Positions 43,688-53,441 are shown, numbered from the stretch's first letter. The stretch: DNA of 64,000 nucleotides from Roseburia sp. (GCA_017937095.1 JAGBEG010000010.1:372001-436000), one strand, 5' to 3'. The notes: a model not told the origin generated them from the sequence alone. Numbers and translations: made by a program.

Positions 43688-44857
43688 CTATTCTGAAAAA
43701 TGATCTCTCGTTCCGACGACTTTTCCCTTGTGCAGATAGACTCTTGGAATGCGCTTGCCAAGGTCGCAGACGAACTCATAATTGAATCTTCCGGAACGCT
43801 CGCCCACCTCCTCCATTGTAATCTGCTCATCGCCGTCAGTACCGATTAAGACAACCCTGTCGCCACACTTTACATCCGGAATATCCGTCACATCCACCAT
43901 AAACTGATCCATGCAGACCCTGCCGCAGATGGGCGCGCGCCTGCCGCAGATCAGCACGTCTCCCTTATTGGAAAGTCCTCTGGCGTAGCCGTCCGCATAG
44001 CCGACCGGAATCGTAGCGATCATACGCTCCTTATCCGTCGTGTAGGTTCCGCCGTAACTGATCTCCCTGCCGGCAGGAAGCTTCTTGACATAAGCGACAT
44101 GTGTCACAAGCGAAAGCGCCGGATGCAATTCGATGCGGCTCTTATCCACCTCCTCGGAAGGCCATAAGCCGTACATTGTGATACCCGCACGCACCAGATC
44201 CATGTTCGCCTCCGGCAGCTCCACGATTCCTGCGCTGTTCGAACAGTGCCTGATCGGAACATCGATTCCGCGCTCATCCAGCATGGAAATCATCTGCCGA
44301 AACAGTGCAAGCTGCCCTCTTGCGCTCGTTTTATCCGCCTCGTCCGCGCGCGCAAAGTGTGTAAAGATCCCTTCCACTATGATATGCGGCAGCGCTGCGA
44401 GCTGTGCCATCTCGTCTGCCGCTTCCTCCGTGACCTGATAGCCGATGCGGCTCATCCCCGTATCTACCGCAAAATGGATCGAACAGTCCATCGACAGTCT
44501 GTCAGCCGCACAGGAAAGCTCCTCCGCCATTTCCCTTGTGAATACCGTCGGCCGGATTCCTGCACGGATCATGTCTTCGTACTGCTCAGGGAATACATAT
44601 CCCAGAATCAGGATTGGCTTTTCAATTCCATGATTTCTTAGGCTTAGTCCCTCTTCGACCGTTGCCACTGCATAGCCCCAGACAAACGGAAGCCCATCAA
44701 TCGCCTCTGCAATCTCAACGGCTCCGTGTCCGTAGCCGTCCGCCTTGATGACCGCCATGATCTTTGTATCATCTGAAATGACCGCATGCATTGCGTCCAG
44801 ATTGTGAAGAATTGCATCCAGATCGATTTCTGCATGTACTCTGCTGTATCTGTTCAT
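43688..44857 (-). CDS. alr: Alanine racemase
   Basis: Alr makes D-alanine for peptidoglycan with PLP. The 389-residue protein has the PLP lysine K38 in AVIKADGYGHG, the arginine region of DTGMSRIG, and the second catalytic tyrosine in ISYGGTY (about 267). It ends with the VGYADGYARGLSNKG and CGRVCMDQFMVDVTD segments. The length is normal. It follows the nnr gene by 10 bases, a frequent Firmicute pairing, and mazF follows it. Confidence 0.97.
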   Translation of the reverse strand: MNRYSRVHAEIDLDAILHNLDAMHAVISDDTKIMAVIKADGYGHGAVEIAEAIDGLPFVWGYAVATVEEGLSLRNHGIEKPILILGYVFPEQYEDMIRAGIRPTVFTREMAEELSCAADRLSMDCSIHFAVDTGMSRIGYQVTEEAADEMAQLAALPHIIVEGIFTHFARADEADKTSARGQLALFRQMISMLDERGIDVPIRHCSNSAGIVELPEANMDLVRAGITMYGLWPSEEVDKSRIELHPALSLVTHVAYVKKLPAGREISYGGTYTTDKERMIATIPVGYADGYARGLSNKGDVLICGRRAPICGRVCMDQFMVDVTDIPDVKCGDRVVLIGTDGDEQITMEEVGERSGRFNYEFVCDLGKRIPRVYLHKGKVVGTRDHFSE

Positions 44858-44867
44858 CGTTTTACCC

Positions 44868-46376
44868 TCATTCTATTTGCTGTTCCAGTGCCCGAAGGAC
44901 GCTTCTCAATCCTTCATGGATATCCGAAGCGACCATACCGCGCATCCCCGCCTCTTTGCTCGCCGCTTCTCCTGCCAGTCCGTGCAGATATACGCCGTTT
45001 CTGGCGGCAGCGTCCGCCGCCATGCCCTGTGCCATCAGACCGCCGATGATACCGCTTAACACATCCCCGCTTCCGGCTGTCGCAAGCCCGGCATTGCCCG
45101 AAAGGTTGAGCCATGTCTGACTGTAGGGCACGCTTGTCACCGTATGTTCATCCTTCAGCACGCATATTACATTATATTGCCTTGCAAACTCTTCTGCAAC
45201 CTCTATAAGATGATTTTGGATATATGCGACCGAATCGCCCGAAAGACGGCTCATCTCTCCAAGATGCGGCGTCACGACAAGCTCCGTGTGCGGTCTTAAA
45301 AGAAGGTTCACATCCCGCGCGATCACATTGAGCGCATCAGCGTCAAAGAGCACCGGAACGGAAGCACATTTTAACACATGCTTCACCACCCACTCGGACG
45401 TCTCCGTGGTTCCGAGTCCGGGACCGCATACAATCGCGTCCGCCCAGCCCGCCGCCTCTGCAAACAGCGCGGCGTCCGGCTTTTTGGCGGAATAGGCCGT
45501 AAGCACTGCCTCCGGCAGCATCGTCTGTAAGATCTGCCGGTTCTCCTCCGGTGTAAAGATGCGCACCAGACCGCACCCGCTTACATACGCCGCCTTTGCG
45601 CAAAGATAGGCTGCGCCCGACATTCCCTGACTTCCCGCAATCACGAGCAGCCTGCCAAAGCTGCCCTTATTGGAATGGCTCTCTCTGGCAGCAAGGCAGG
45701 ATAAATCCGAAGCTTCCAGCGCAGCGACCGCCGGCTTTCGCTCCAGAAAGCTTCTGTCGCTGATGCCGATATCCGTCAGGGCAACCTCCCCGGCATAGGT
45801 ATTTCCCGGCCAGAGCAGATTCCCAAGCTTCTCGTAGGCAAATGTGACCGTTAAATCCGCTTTAAATGCGACTCCAAGAACACTGCCGTTGTCCGAGGAT
45901 ATCCCCGAGGAAATGTCTACAGCGAGCTTCGTGCCGGACATTTCGTTCATCTGCGCGATCAGCTTTGCCAGATCTCCCTCGATTCCCCGCGAGAGCCCCA
46001 CACCGAACACCGCGTCAATGACCGCCGTATACGCCGTGTATTCCGGCAGTTTTGTGTGGATTTCTCCGCCGTATGCCTTATATATCTTCTGCTGGAGAAA
46101 ATTGCCCTCCGTCGCCTTCGCTTTCGGCAGTGCGGATACCACATCGACCGAATCGCCGGAAAGCAGCAGAAGTCTTGCAATCGCATAGCCGTCTCCACCG
46201 TTGTTTCCGCTCCCGCAGACGACGAGCGTTCTTCCCGTGTCAATGCCCCGCTTTCTTATCTCCTGCACGAATGCCGTTGCCGCGCGCTCCATTAACACCG
46301 CCTGCGGAACGAAAAATTTCTCTATCGTATTACTGTCATACTGCTTCATTTCCCTGCTGTTTACGATATATCTCAC
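44868..46376 (-). CDS. nnr: Bifunctional NAD(P)H-hydrate epimerase / ADP-dependent dehydratase
   Basis: This enzyme repairs hydrated NADH and NADPH. The N-terminal YjeF/NnrE epimerase domain (about 1-210) has GSGNNGGDG (55-63) and VDAVFGVGLSRGIEG. The C-terminal NnrD dehydratase domain (about 225-500) has NKGSFGRLLVIAGS, GPGLGT, VVTPHLGEMSRL and GSGDVLSG. The start is taken as the GTG at 46376, preceded by GGAGGAG at 6 bases; it gives 502 residues. A longer frame from 46520 has no family similarity and crosses the upstream terminator. alr follows, 10 bases on. Confidence 0.93.
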   Translation of the reverse strand: MRYIVNSREMKQYDSNTIEKFFVPQAVLMERAATAFVQEIRKRGIDTGRTLVVCGSGNNGGDGYAIARLLLLSGDSVDVVSALPKAKATEGNFLQQKIYKAYGGEIHTKLPEYTAYTAVIDAVFGVGLSRGIEGDLAKLIAQMNEMSGTKLAVDISSGISSDNGSVLGVAFKADLTVTFAYEKLGNLLWPGNTYAGEVALTDIGISDRSFLERKPAVAALEASDLSCLAARESHSNKGSFGRLLVIAGSQGMSGAAYLCAKAAYVSGCGLVRIFTPEENRQILQTMLPEAVLTAYSAKKPDAALFAEAAGWADAIVCGPGLGTTETSEWVVKHVLKCASVPVLFDADALNVIARDVNLLLRPHTELVVTPHLGEMSRLSGDSVAYIQNHLIEVAEEFARQYNVICVLKDEHTVTSVPYSQTWLNLSGNAGLATAGSGDVLSGIIGGLMAQGMAADAAARNGVYLHGLAGEAASKEAGMRGMVASDIHEGLRSVLRALEQQIE

Positions 46377-46436
46377 CGCTATCTCCTCCTCTCCCGCCCG
46401 CGATAGCTGCGCATCTGTGCACGCAGTGCTTTTATG

Positions 46437-46459
46437 CAATAGGACGCAATTTCCTATTG
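46437..46459. repeat. Inverted repeat upstream of nnr
   Basis: CAATAGGA (46437-46444) and TCCTATTG (46452-46459) form a perfect 8-bp inverted repeat with a 7-base spacer, between the terminator of the upstream gene and the nnr start. It could be an operator; no bound protein can be named. Confidence 0.4.
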
Positions 46460-46460
46460 T

Positions 46461-46490
46461 ACAAAAAGAATCCGGCGATGCCGGATTCTT
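46461..46490 (-). terminator. Intrinsic terminator after the coiled-coil protein gene
   Basis: An 11-bp perfect stem (46466-46476 with 46480-46490, core AGAATCCGGC) with a 3-base loop is followed by five T on the minus strand, 30 bases after the stop codon. Confidence 0.88.
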
Positions 46491-46520
46491 AGCACCGCGT
46501 CTGCCGGGCGCTTCGTTCAT

Positions 46521-47207
46521 TTATTTGGGGGAATCCGCAGAATCCTCCGTCTCCTGCTTTTCGTCATCACCTTCGGGCGCATCCCCGGTCCCGTCTTCTT
46601 CCTCTTCGTATTCATATTCGATGTCGAAGATATCAATAATCTGGGGACCGAAGATATCGTGCATATATGCATAGATTTCGCGGCTGTTAAGCTCACAATT
46701 CTGTTTACGGATGATATTCTTCTTGAGTTCAACGCGTATCTCATTGATCCACTCGGAAATTTCCTCCGCCTCACGCGCATTGACGCGCATCTTCTCATAG
46801 CCGTACTCCATCGTAAAAAGCATGAGCTGTTCATTCTTCTGCCGAAGAAACCTGGGCAGTTCCAGCAGACGGTCCGCACGTTCCTCGATCTGCCCGTTGA
46901 CCTCTCCGATCAGACGTCTGTTCTCCTCTAACTTACGGCTCTCAAGTGATCCTTCCTTATCTTCATTCGCGCCGTCCATATTGTGCATGATGCTGTCCAT
47001 CAGCTTCGCCTTGAGCTTGCGCAGATCCTTTAGCTCCTGATTGCATCTGCCCTGCTCGGCAAGAAGCTCATTTACTTCCCGCTCGCACTTTGTGATTGCT
47101 TCGCTTTTCCCGTGAATCGCGAACAGCCTGTGCCACTTCGGATCAAGAGAAAGCAGAGGAATCTCTTTTCCTGCAAGCGCTTCGCGGAAATACGCTTCAT
47201 CCCTCAT
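46521..47207 (-). CDS. Coiled-coil, acidic-tailed protein of unknown function next to rex
   Basis: The 228-residue protein is soluble. Residues about 35-130 are strongly helical and charged, likely coiled coil. The last 40 residues are very acidic (EYEYEEEEDGTGDAPEGDDEK). I do not recognise a named family. A FGPQIIDIFDIEYEYEE segment precedes the tail. It starts 12 bases after rex, so the pair is probably one transcript from the consensus promoter at 47912-47940 and ends at the terminator at 46461-46490. A link to redox control is only suggested by position. Confidence 0.75.
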   Translation of the reverse strand: MRDEAYFREALAGKEIPLLSLDPKWHRLFAIHGKSEAITKCEREVNELLAEQGRCNQELKDLRKLKAKLMDSIMHNMDGANEDKEGSLESRKLEENRRLIGEVNGQIEERADRLLELPRFLRQKNEQLMLFTMEYGYEKMRVNAREAEEISEWINEIRVELKKNIIRKQNCELNSREIYAYMHDIFGPQIIDIFDIEYEYEEEEDGTGDAPEGDDEKQETEDSADSPK

Positions 47208-47219
47208 TCTGACACCTCG

Positions 47220-47873
47220 TTAGCGACTGTTCTCTTTCTCTCGCTGATTCTTGACAATATTGTAGGACAACTGCATCAGACTGTCGGAAAGATGTACGTT
47301 CTCTACCACTACATCCTTGTCGATCAGTTCCAGATCGACATGTGCAAAATTCCAGATCGCATGAATGCCAAGTCCGACCAGACGATTCGCAATCGCATCC
47401 GCCTTCTCCTTGGGCATGGTAAGCGCAGCGATATCTATATGATGCTCGCCGCAGAACGCCTCCAATTCATCTAACATGCGAATCCTGATACCGCGCACCG
47501 TCACGCCGTCCAATGCCGGATTCACATCAAACAGACCAATGATCATAAACCCAAGCCGCTCGAATTTCACGTAGTTGGCAAGTGCCTGACCGAGATTTCC
47601 GGCGCCGATCACAATAATATTGTGCTTCTGGTTCAATCCAAGAATCTTGCCGATTTCCTCATGCAAATACTTTACATTATATCCATAGCCCTGCTGTCCG
47701 AAACCGCCGAAATTATTTAAGTCCTGACGGATCTGGGACGCAGTGACATTCATTCTCTGGCTTAAGTCATTGGAAGAAATACGCTCCACTCCGGCATCCA
47801 GCAAGTCCCCGAGATAACGGTAATAGCGCGGCATTCTTCGAATCACTGCCTGTGATATTTCTTTTTCCTGCAA
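47220..47873 (-). CDS. rex: Redox-sensing transcriptional repressor Rex
   Basis: Rex senses the NADH/NAD+ ratio and represses fermentation and respiration genes when NADH is low. The protein of about 217 residues has an N-terminal winged helix (ISQAVIRRMPRYYRYLGDL and SSNDLSQRMNVTASQIRQDLNNFGGFGQQGYGY) and a Rossmann domain with VIGAGNLGQAL (about residue 90). The start is a choice between GTG at 47885, with a ribosome site too close, and TTG at 47873, with AGGTGGG 7 bases upstream; the latter also matches the family N-terminus. A Rex-like site overlaps its own promoter region. Confidence 0.95.
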   Translation of the reverse strand: MQEKEISQAVIRRMPRYYRYLGDLLDAGVERISSNDLSQRMNVTASQIRQDLNNFGGFGQQGYGYNVKYLHEEIGKILGLNQKHNIIVIGAGNLGQALANYVKFERLGFMIIGLFDVNPALDGVTVRGIRIRMLDELEAFCGEHHIDIAALTMPKEKADAIANRLVGLGIHAIWNFAHVDLELIDKDVVVENVHLSDSLMQLSYNIVKNQREKENSR

Positions 47874-47911
47874 AAAGATGCCCACCTTTCTTTGGATAAA
47901 ATCCCAGATTT

Positions 47912-47940
47912 ATTATAGTGATAAAAAAAGTATCTGTCAA
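47912..47940 (-). promoter_or_regulatory. Consensus SigA promoter of rex
   Basis: TTGACA (47935-47940) and TATAAT (47912-47917) on the minus strand, 17 bases apart, are perfect consensus hexamers. Confidence 0.85.
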
Positions 47941-47941
47941 T

Positions 47942-47959
47942 GTGTCAAAGATTTAACAA
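47942..47959 (-). promoter_or_regulatory. Candidate Rex operator
   Basis: The minus strand reads TTGTTAAATCTTTGACAC, an 18-bp near-palindrome resembling the clostridial Rex site TTGTTAA-N4-TTAACAA, with two mismatches in the second half. It lies 1 base upstream of the rex -35 hexamer, so it could mediate autoregulation. Confidence 0.5.
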
Positions 47960-47979
47960 CCAATCCCTCGTCACACAGG

Positions 47980-49971
47980 TTATCCTTCCAGCTCCATAGA
48001 AACTTCTTCCCATGTCTCGTAGCATGTTTCCAGTTCTTTGCGGTATGCTTCCTGCTTTGCGGCAAGTTCATTGAGTTTCGCTGAATTTGTCGCATTGGAC
48101 GGATCTGCACACTCCTCGTCAATCTGTGCGATTGCCGCCTCTAATTCCGCAATGCGCTCCTCCGCTTTCTTTAAGCTGTTCTCAAGCTTGCGGATTCGCG
48201 CCTGCTCGGCTTTCTGTGCCTGCCAGTCCATCTTTCCCTGCACGTCCGCCGTGCCCGCGCCGTCCGTCGGCTGCACAGCTGCCGCGCGCTGCGCAGCCGT
48301 CTTCCCCTGTGCAGCGTTACCGCCGCCCGCCGCTTTCGTCTCCGCACCGACATAAATTTTCGTCAGTTCATCGTGTTTTTCCAGATAGTAATCATAATTT
48401 CCAATATAGTTGACAATCGTCTCCCCGGTCAGTTCGAGAATCCTTGTCGCCGTCTGATTGATAAAATAGCGGTCATGCGATACGAAAAATACGGTTCCCG
48501 TATACTGGCAGAGCGCCGACTCCAGAATCTCCTTGGAAGTGATGTCCAGATGGTTCGTCGGCTCATCAAGGATCAGAAAATTCGCGTCGGAAAGCATCAG
48601 CTTGGCTAAGGATACCCTTCCGCGCTCCCCGCCGCTCAAATCTCCGATGCGCTTAAATACATCGTCGTTTGTAAACAGAAACGCCGCCAGCACATTGCGA
48701 ATCTTCGTGTTGTTAAGCTGCGGGTAATCATCTGCAATCTCCTCAAAAATCGTCTTTTCCATATGAAGAAGCTGATGTTCCTGGTCGTAGTAGCCGATAT
48801 GCACATTCGCCCCAAGCGTAACGCTTCCGCCATCCGCAGGAACAAGCTCGTTGATAATCTTAAGAATCGTCGTCTTACCTGTTCCGTTATTCCCGATCAA
48901 TGCCACGCGCTCCCCGCGTTTTATTTCAAAGGAAATATCGGAAAAAAGCCGCTGTTCCCCATATGCCTTCGCAAGATGCTCTACGGTAAGCACATCGCTT
49001 CCGCTCGTGACGTTCGGCTCTAATGCAATACGGATATCCGTGTTCTCCTCGGTCGGCTTCTCGAGACGCTCCACCTTATCGAGCAGCTTCTCACGGCTCT
49101 CAGCGCGCTTGATGGACTTCTCACGGTTAAAGGACTTTAACCGCGCAATGACTTCTTCCTGATGCCTGATCTCGCGCTGCTGGTTATAGTACTGCTTTAG
49201 CATATCCTCGCGCACCTTTGCCTTCTTCCTCGCAAAGTCCGTATAATTGCCCTGATAGACAATCGCCTGATGCTTGAAAATCTCAACGACCTTCGTCACG
49301 ACGCGGTCCAAAAAATAACGGTCGTGCGCAACGATCACAACCGCCCCCTTATAGTTCATCAGAAAATTCTCAAGCCAACGGATTGATTCCATGTCCAGAT
49401 GGTTCGTCGGCTCGTCCAAAAGCAGCACGTCCGGCTTTGTGACAAGGAGCTTGCCGAGCGATACACGGGTCTTTTGTCCGCCCGAGAGCTCGTTCATCTT
49501 CTTTTCGAATTCCTCTTCCGTAAATCCAAGCCCTTTGAGTACGCCCGTCACCTCACTGCGGTAAGTATAGCCCCCTAAAAGCTCGAACTCATGGCTCAAC
49601 CGGTGATAATTCTCAAGAAGCGCTTCAAGAGCCTCCCCGGAGAGCTGATTCATCTTCGCTTCCATCTCACGTAGCTGCGCTTCCATTGCAATCACATTGC
49701 TTCTTGCGGCAAGCACCTCCTCGTAGATCGTCTCGTCTCCCGTGACGTCCTGATACTGCGCCAGATAACCGATGGTCGCATCCTTTGCGAGCACGACCTC
49801 GCCGGCGTCCGCCGTTTCCTTTTGCATAATTATTTTAAGCAGCGTAGACTTGCCGGCACCATTGATGCCGACAATCGCTGCTTTTTCATTCGCTTCAATA
49901 TGAAAGCTTACATTCTTCAGTATCTCATCCGTCCCAAAGGACTTCGAAATATTCTGACAGGATAAAATCAT
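47980..49971 (-). CDS. ABC-F family ATPase (YdiF/Uup-like)
   Basis: The 663-residue protein has two ABC ATPase domains without membrane segments. Walker A motifs are GINGAGKS (35-42) and GNNGTGKT (about 360). Signatures LSGGQKTR and LSGGERGR are each followed by LLLDEPTNHLD or LILDEPTNHLD. The inter-domain linker (about 240-310) is charged. A C-terminal extension (about 545-663) has an Ala/Gly-rich spacer and a coiled coil. ABC-F proteins of this type act on the ribosome; some give antibiotic resistance, but this architecture fits the housekeeping YdiF/Uup group better. icd ends 28 bases upstream. Confidence 0.92.
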   Translation of the reverse strand: MILSCQNISKSFGTDEILKNVSFHIEANEKAAIVGINGAGKSTLLKIIMQKETADAGEVVLAKDATIGYLAQYQDVTGDETIYEEVLAARSNVIAMEAQLREMEAKMNQLSGEALEALLENYHRLSHEFELLGGYTYRSEVTGVLKGLGFTEEEFEKKMNELSGGQKTRVSLGKLLVTKPDVLLLDEPTNHLDMESIRWLENFLMNYKGAVVIVAHDRYFLDRVVTKVVEIFKHQAIVYQGNYTDFARKKAKVREDMLKQYYNQQREIRHQEEVIARLKSFNREKSIKRAESREKLLDKVERLEKPTEENTDIRIALEPNVTSGSDVLTVEHLAKAYGEQRLFSDISFEIKRGERVALIGNNGTGKTTILKIINELVPADGGSVTLGANVHIGYYDQEHQLLHMEKTIFEEIADDYPQLNNTKIRNVLAAFLFTNDDVFKRIGDLSGGERGRVSLAKLMLSDANFLILDEPTNHLDITSKEILESALCQYTGTVFFVSHDRYFINQTATRILELTGETIVNYIGNYDYYLEKHDELTKIYVGAETKAAGGGNAAQGKTAAQRAAAVQPTDGAGTADVQGKMDWQAQKAEQARIRKLENSLKKAEERIAELEAAIAQIDEECADPSNATNSAKLNELAAKQEAYRKELETCYETWEEVSMELEG

Positions 49972-49998
49972 GACTTCCTCATTCCGCCGCTTCTGCGA

Positions 49999-51204
49999 CT
50001 ACATTGCTTCTAAAGTTGTGCGGATCGCCTTGATGAAATCCTCGCTGTTTAAGACAGTAGGATTCGGATTTGTCGTAATCAGGGCGAGATCCTTTGTCAT
50101 TTTACCATCTTCGATGGTCTTTATACAAGCTTTTTCCAGTTTATCTGCAAATTCGGACAATTCCGTATTGCCGTCGAGCTCGCCGCGCTTTCTAAGCGCG
50201 CCTGTCCACGCGAAAATCGTCGCAACGGAATTTGTCGAAGTCTCCTCGCCTTTCAGATGCTTGTAATAATGGCGCTGTACCGTGCCGTGCGCCGCCTCAT
50301 ACTCATAATTGCCGTCCGGAGATACCAGAACGGAGGTCATCATGGCAAGAGACCCGAACGCGCTCGATACCATATCGCTCATAACGTCGCCGTCATAGTT
50401 CTTGCACGCCCAGATATAGCCGCCCTCGGACTTCATCACGCGCGCTACCGCATCATCGATTAAAGTGTAGAAATAGGTGATGCCTGCCGCTTCGAACTTC
50501 TCCTTGTATTCCGCGTCAAAGATTTCCTGGAAAATATCCTTGAAGGTGTGGTCGTATTTCTTGGAAATCGTATCTTTTGTCGCAAACCACAGATCCTGCT
50601 TTGTGTCTAACGCATAGTTAAAGCAGCTCTTCGCAAAGCTCTCGATCGAGCCGCAGAGATTGTGCTGTCCCTGTACGACGCCTGCGCCGATAAAATTGTG
50701 GATCAGCTCTCTCGTCTCGGTACCGTCCTCCGCCGTATATACCAGCTCACACTTTCCCGCACCCGGAATCTTCATCTCGCTTGCCTTGTAGACGTCGCCG
50801 TATGCGTGACGCGCAATCGTAATCGGCTTCTTCCAGTTCTTCACACAGGGCTCGATGCCTTTTACGATGATCGGCGCGCGGAAGACCGTTCCGTCAAGCA
50901 TCGCACGGATCGTTCCGTTCGGACTCTTCCACATTTCCTTCAGGTTGTACTCAGTCATACGCGCAGCGTTCGGCGTGATCGTCGCGCATTTTACAGCGAC
51001 GCCGTACTTTTTCGTCGCATTTGCAGAGTCGATCGTCACCTGGTCGTTCGTCTCGTTGCGGTACTCTAAGCCAAGGTCATAGTACTCGGTCTTAAGGTCG
51101 ATGAACGGCGTCAATAGTTCATCCTTGATCATCTTCCAGAGAATGCGGGTCATCTCGTCTCCGTCCATCTCAACAAGTGGGGTTGTCATCTTGATTTTTT
51201 CCAT
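49999..51204 (-). CDS. icd: NADP-dependent isocitrate dehydrogenase (eukaryote-like type)
   Basis: The enzyme oxidises isocitrate to 2-oxoglutarate and CO2 with NADP. The 401-residue protein resembles the eukaryote-like homodimeric subfamily. It starts with [24 protein letters not shown] and carries [51 protein letters not shown] and [35 protein letters not shown]. The ATG at 51204 has AAAGGA upstream; the longer frame from 51267 overlaps the GntR stop and lacks support. With the adjacent citrate synthase homologue it supplies 2-oxoglutarate for glutamate. Aconitase is not in the window. Confidence 0.96.
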   Translation of the reverse strand: MEKIKMTTPLVEMDGDEMTRILWKMIKDELLTPFIDLKTEYYDLGLEYRNETNDQVTIDSANATKKYGVAVKCATITPNAARMTEYNLKEMWKSPNGTIRAMLDGTVFRAPIIVKGIEPCVKNWKKPITIARHAYGDVYKASEMKIPGAGKCELVYTAEDGTETRELIHNFIGAGVVQGQHNLCGSIESFAKSCFNYALDTKQDLWFATKDTISKKYDHTFKDIFQEIFDAEYKEKFEAAGITYFYTLIDDAVARVMKSEGGYIWACKNYDGDVMSDMVSSAFGSLAMMTSVLVSPDGNYEYEAAHGTVQRHYYKHLKGEETSTNSVATIFAWTGALRKRGELDGNTELSEFADKLEKACIKTIEDGKMTKDLALITTNPNPTVLNSEDFIKAIRTTLEAM

Positions 51205-51266
51205 GGTTGTCGTCCTTTCTGTGGTTGTTGATTGTTTCCGCTGGCGATAAGCAGCGCTGTATCTCA

Positions 51267-51926
51267 TTATTTTAATAAATTTTCCCAGCCATAATTGTCC
51301 ATATTCCGGATCGTATTCATCAGGTGCATATCGGCAAGCCGTTCCGCCGCTTTTGCGTCATGCGCCTTGAGCGCCTCCACGATTCTGCGGTGTTCGTCGT
51401 TCGAATTGACGGCGCGCTCCTGCACGGCAAGCGTGACCTTTCTCACGCGCTGTACATAATGATGGAAATCAAGCAGGATATGTCTTAATTCCTTGCTTCC
51501 CGATGCGTTGTATAGAATCTCGTGGAATCTATTGTCAAGCTCCACGACCTGCTCGGAATTACCCTTCGACGAATGGAAATCCGAGAGATAGATATTCTCT
51601 TCCAGCTCATCCAACTGTTCCTTTGTGATATGTTCCGCCGCCCATCTGGCGCACAGACCTTCGAGTCTGGAACGAATCTCGTAAATATCGCGGATATCCT
51701 TCTCAGAAATTCCGACGACATATGCCCCTTTGTTTGGGATGATCGTCACAAGCCCCTCCAGTTCAAGCTGTCTTAATGCTTCTCTGACCGGCGTGCGGCT
51801 GACGCCAAGTTCTTCACCGATGGATTTTTCCTTCAATTCCTCATCCATCGCATATTTCCCGGAAAGTATATTTTCACGTATCGTGTGAAACACGCGTGAA
51901 CTCAATGAATAATTATCCTCTCCCAT
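51267..51926 (-). CDS. GntR/FadR-family regulator (FCD domain)
   Basis: The 219-residue protein has an N-terminal winged helix-turn-helix (about 8-72: [43 protein letters not shown]) and a C-terminal FCD ligand domain (about 80-205), with metal-ligand-like residues in [10 protein letters not shown] and [13 protein letters not shown] regulators often bind carboxylic acids through a metal. It lies between the citrate synthase homologue and icd, 13 bases from the former. It is a good candidate for a repressor that binds the palindrome at 53424-53441 and senses a TCA acid; this is inference from position. Confidence 0.92.
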   Translation of the reverse strand: MGEDNYSLSSRVFHTIRENILSGKYAMDEELKEKSIGEELGVSRTPVREALRQLELEGLVTIIPNKGAYVVGISEKDIRDIYEIRSRLEGLCARWAAEHITKEQLDELEENIYLSDFHSSKGNSEQVVELDNRFHEILYNASGSKELRHILLDFHHYVQRVRKVTLAVQERAVNSNDEHRRIVEALKAHDAKAAERLADMHLMNTIRNMDNYGWENLLK

Positions 51927-51939
51927 TTCTTACCTCTTG

Positions 51940-53322
51940 CTATAACGTGATGTTCAATTCTTTGCAGCACTTTTCGATTTCTGCTACCAGTTCGTCGTCT
52001 GTTAAAACGGTCACCCGTCCATCCTCATACTGCGCATCGACCCATACCTTGATCTGACTCACAAGCTTTGAGTTCTTGTCGACCCATTTCTCCTTCGGCA
52101 AATGATAGTAAGAATTGATCCAGTGTGCAATCCCGGCAAGTCCGGAAGTATTCGATACCGATACCAGCGGCGGGCGTTTCAAGAACTTGCCCGTGTCAAA
52201 AATGTTGTAGATCTCTTCATTCTTGAGCAGACCGTCCGCATGGATGCCGGCTCTCGTAACGTTGAAATTGCTTCCGACAAACGGCGTGCGGCTCGGCTGT
52301 ACATAGCCGAGTTCCTTCTCGAAATACTCCGCAAGCTCGGTAATCACCGTCGTATCCATACCGTCTAAGGTCCCCTTAAGCTGCGCATATTCAAATACCA
52401 TCGCCTCAAGCGGCGTATTTCCGGTACGTTCGCCGATTCCAAACAGAGAACAGTTGACACCGCTCGCGCCGTAGAGCCATGCCGTCGTCGAATTATTTAC
52501 CGCCTTATAGAAATCATTGTGACCGTGCCATTCGATCAGCTCGGAAGGAACCCCGGCATGTGTCGTCAGACCGTAGATGATGCCGGGCACGCTTCGCGGA
52601 ATCACCGCCCCGGGGAAATTCACGCCGTACCCCATCGTATCACAGGCACGAATCTTAATCGGAATCTTATATTCCTCCATCAGCTTCATCAACTCCACGC
52701 AGAACGGGATTACAAAGCCGTAGATATCGGAACGCGTGATGTCCTCAAGATGGCAGCGCGGGCTGATTCCGGTCTCCAGGCACTCGCGGATGACGCTTAA
52801 GTAAAGGTTCATGACCTCGCGCCTTGTCATCTTCATCTTATAGAAGATATGATAATCGGAGCAGCTTACCAGGATTCCTGTCTCCCGAAGCCCGATATCC
52901 TTTACGAGCTGGAAATCCTGCTTGCTGGCGCGAATCCAGCTTGTGACTTCCGGAAACTTATAGCCCCGTTCAAGACATTTGTAAACTGCGTCCCTGTCCT
53001 TTTTGCTGTACAGGAAAAATTCACTCTGACGAACCAGCCCTTTCGGTCCGCCGAGCTTGTGCAGATAATCATAAATTGTCACAATCTGCTCCGTCGTATA
53101 AGGCGCCCTTGACTGCTGTCCGTCACGGAAGGTCGTGTCCGTAATCCAGATATCCTCCGGCATATTGTGCGGAACAATACGATCGTTGAACGCAATCTTC
53201 GGTATCTCATCATAGGGGAAGAGATTGTGGAATACATTCGGTTCTTCCACATCCACGAGCTGATAAAAATGCTCCTCCAACTGTAGCAGATTCGTTTTCT
53301 TATTCATTACGACTTCTCTCAT
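51940..53322 (-). CDS. (Re)-citrate synthase-type protein of the isopropylmalate/homocitrate synthase family
   Basis: The 460-residue protein has the DRE-TIM barrel start ITDTTFRDGQQSR, an HLEDITRSD segment, EWHGHNDFYKAVNN and GERTGNTPLEAMVFEY, as in isopropylmalate and homocitrate synthases. It lacks the LeuA C-terminal regulatory domain. The N-terminal 50 residues and overall sequence recall the anaerobic (Re)-citrate synthase of Clostridium kluyveri. Location beside icd supports citrate synthesis; no si-type gltA is seen. Homocitrate synthase is the main alternative. The ATG at 53322 has AAAGGAG 9 bases upstream. A promoter and palindrome lie upstream. Confidence 0.82.
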   Translation of the reverse strand: MREVVMNKKTNLLQLEEHFYQLVDVEEPNVFHNLFPYDEIPKIAFNDRIVPHNMPEDIWITDTTFRDGQQSRAPYTTEQIVTIYDYLHKLGGPKGLVRQSEFFLYSKKDRDAVYKCLERGYKFPEVTSWIRASKQDFQLVKDIGLRETGILVSCSDYHIFYKMKMTRREVMNLYLSVIRECLETGISPRCHLEDITRSDIYGFVIPFCVELMKLMEEYKIPIKIRACDTMGYGVNFPGAVIPRSVPGIIYGLTTHAGVPSELIEWHGHNDFYKAVNNSTTAWLYGASGVNCSLFGIGERTGNTPLEAMVFEYAQLKGTLDGMDTTVITELAEYFEKELGYVQPSRTPFVGSNFNVTRAGIHADGLLKNEEIYNIFDTGKFLKRPPLVSVSNTSGLAGIAHWINSYYHLPKEKWVDKNSKLVSQIKVWVDAQYEDGRVTVLTDDELVAEIEKCCKELNITL

Positions 53323-53423
53323 AACTGCACTCCTTTTGCCCGGTCTTGATTCGCTTCCGCCAAAGGCTGACCCCCTGCATCCGCGAATAAACTTTCCATA
53401 TGCATGTATAATTAGTCACTTGC

Positions 53424-53441
53424 ATAATTGTATACAATTAT
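53424..53441. promoter_or_regulatory. 18-bp perfect palindrome, candidate GntR operator
   Basis: ATAATTGTATACAATTAT is identical on both strands. The GTATAC centre fits FCD-type GntR operators (a GT and AC pair around a short centre). It starts about 12 bases downstream of the -10 hexamer of the citrate synthase promoter, where a repressor would block transcription. Confidence 0.6.

Noticed and set aside
47980..49971. ABC-F protein as a drug-resistance determinant
   Set aside because: Linker and C-terminal coiled coil fit the housekeeping YdiF/Uup type; nothing in the context suggests mobile resistance.
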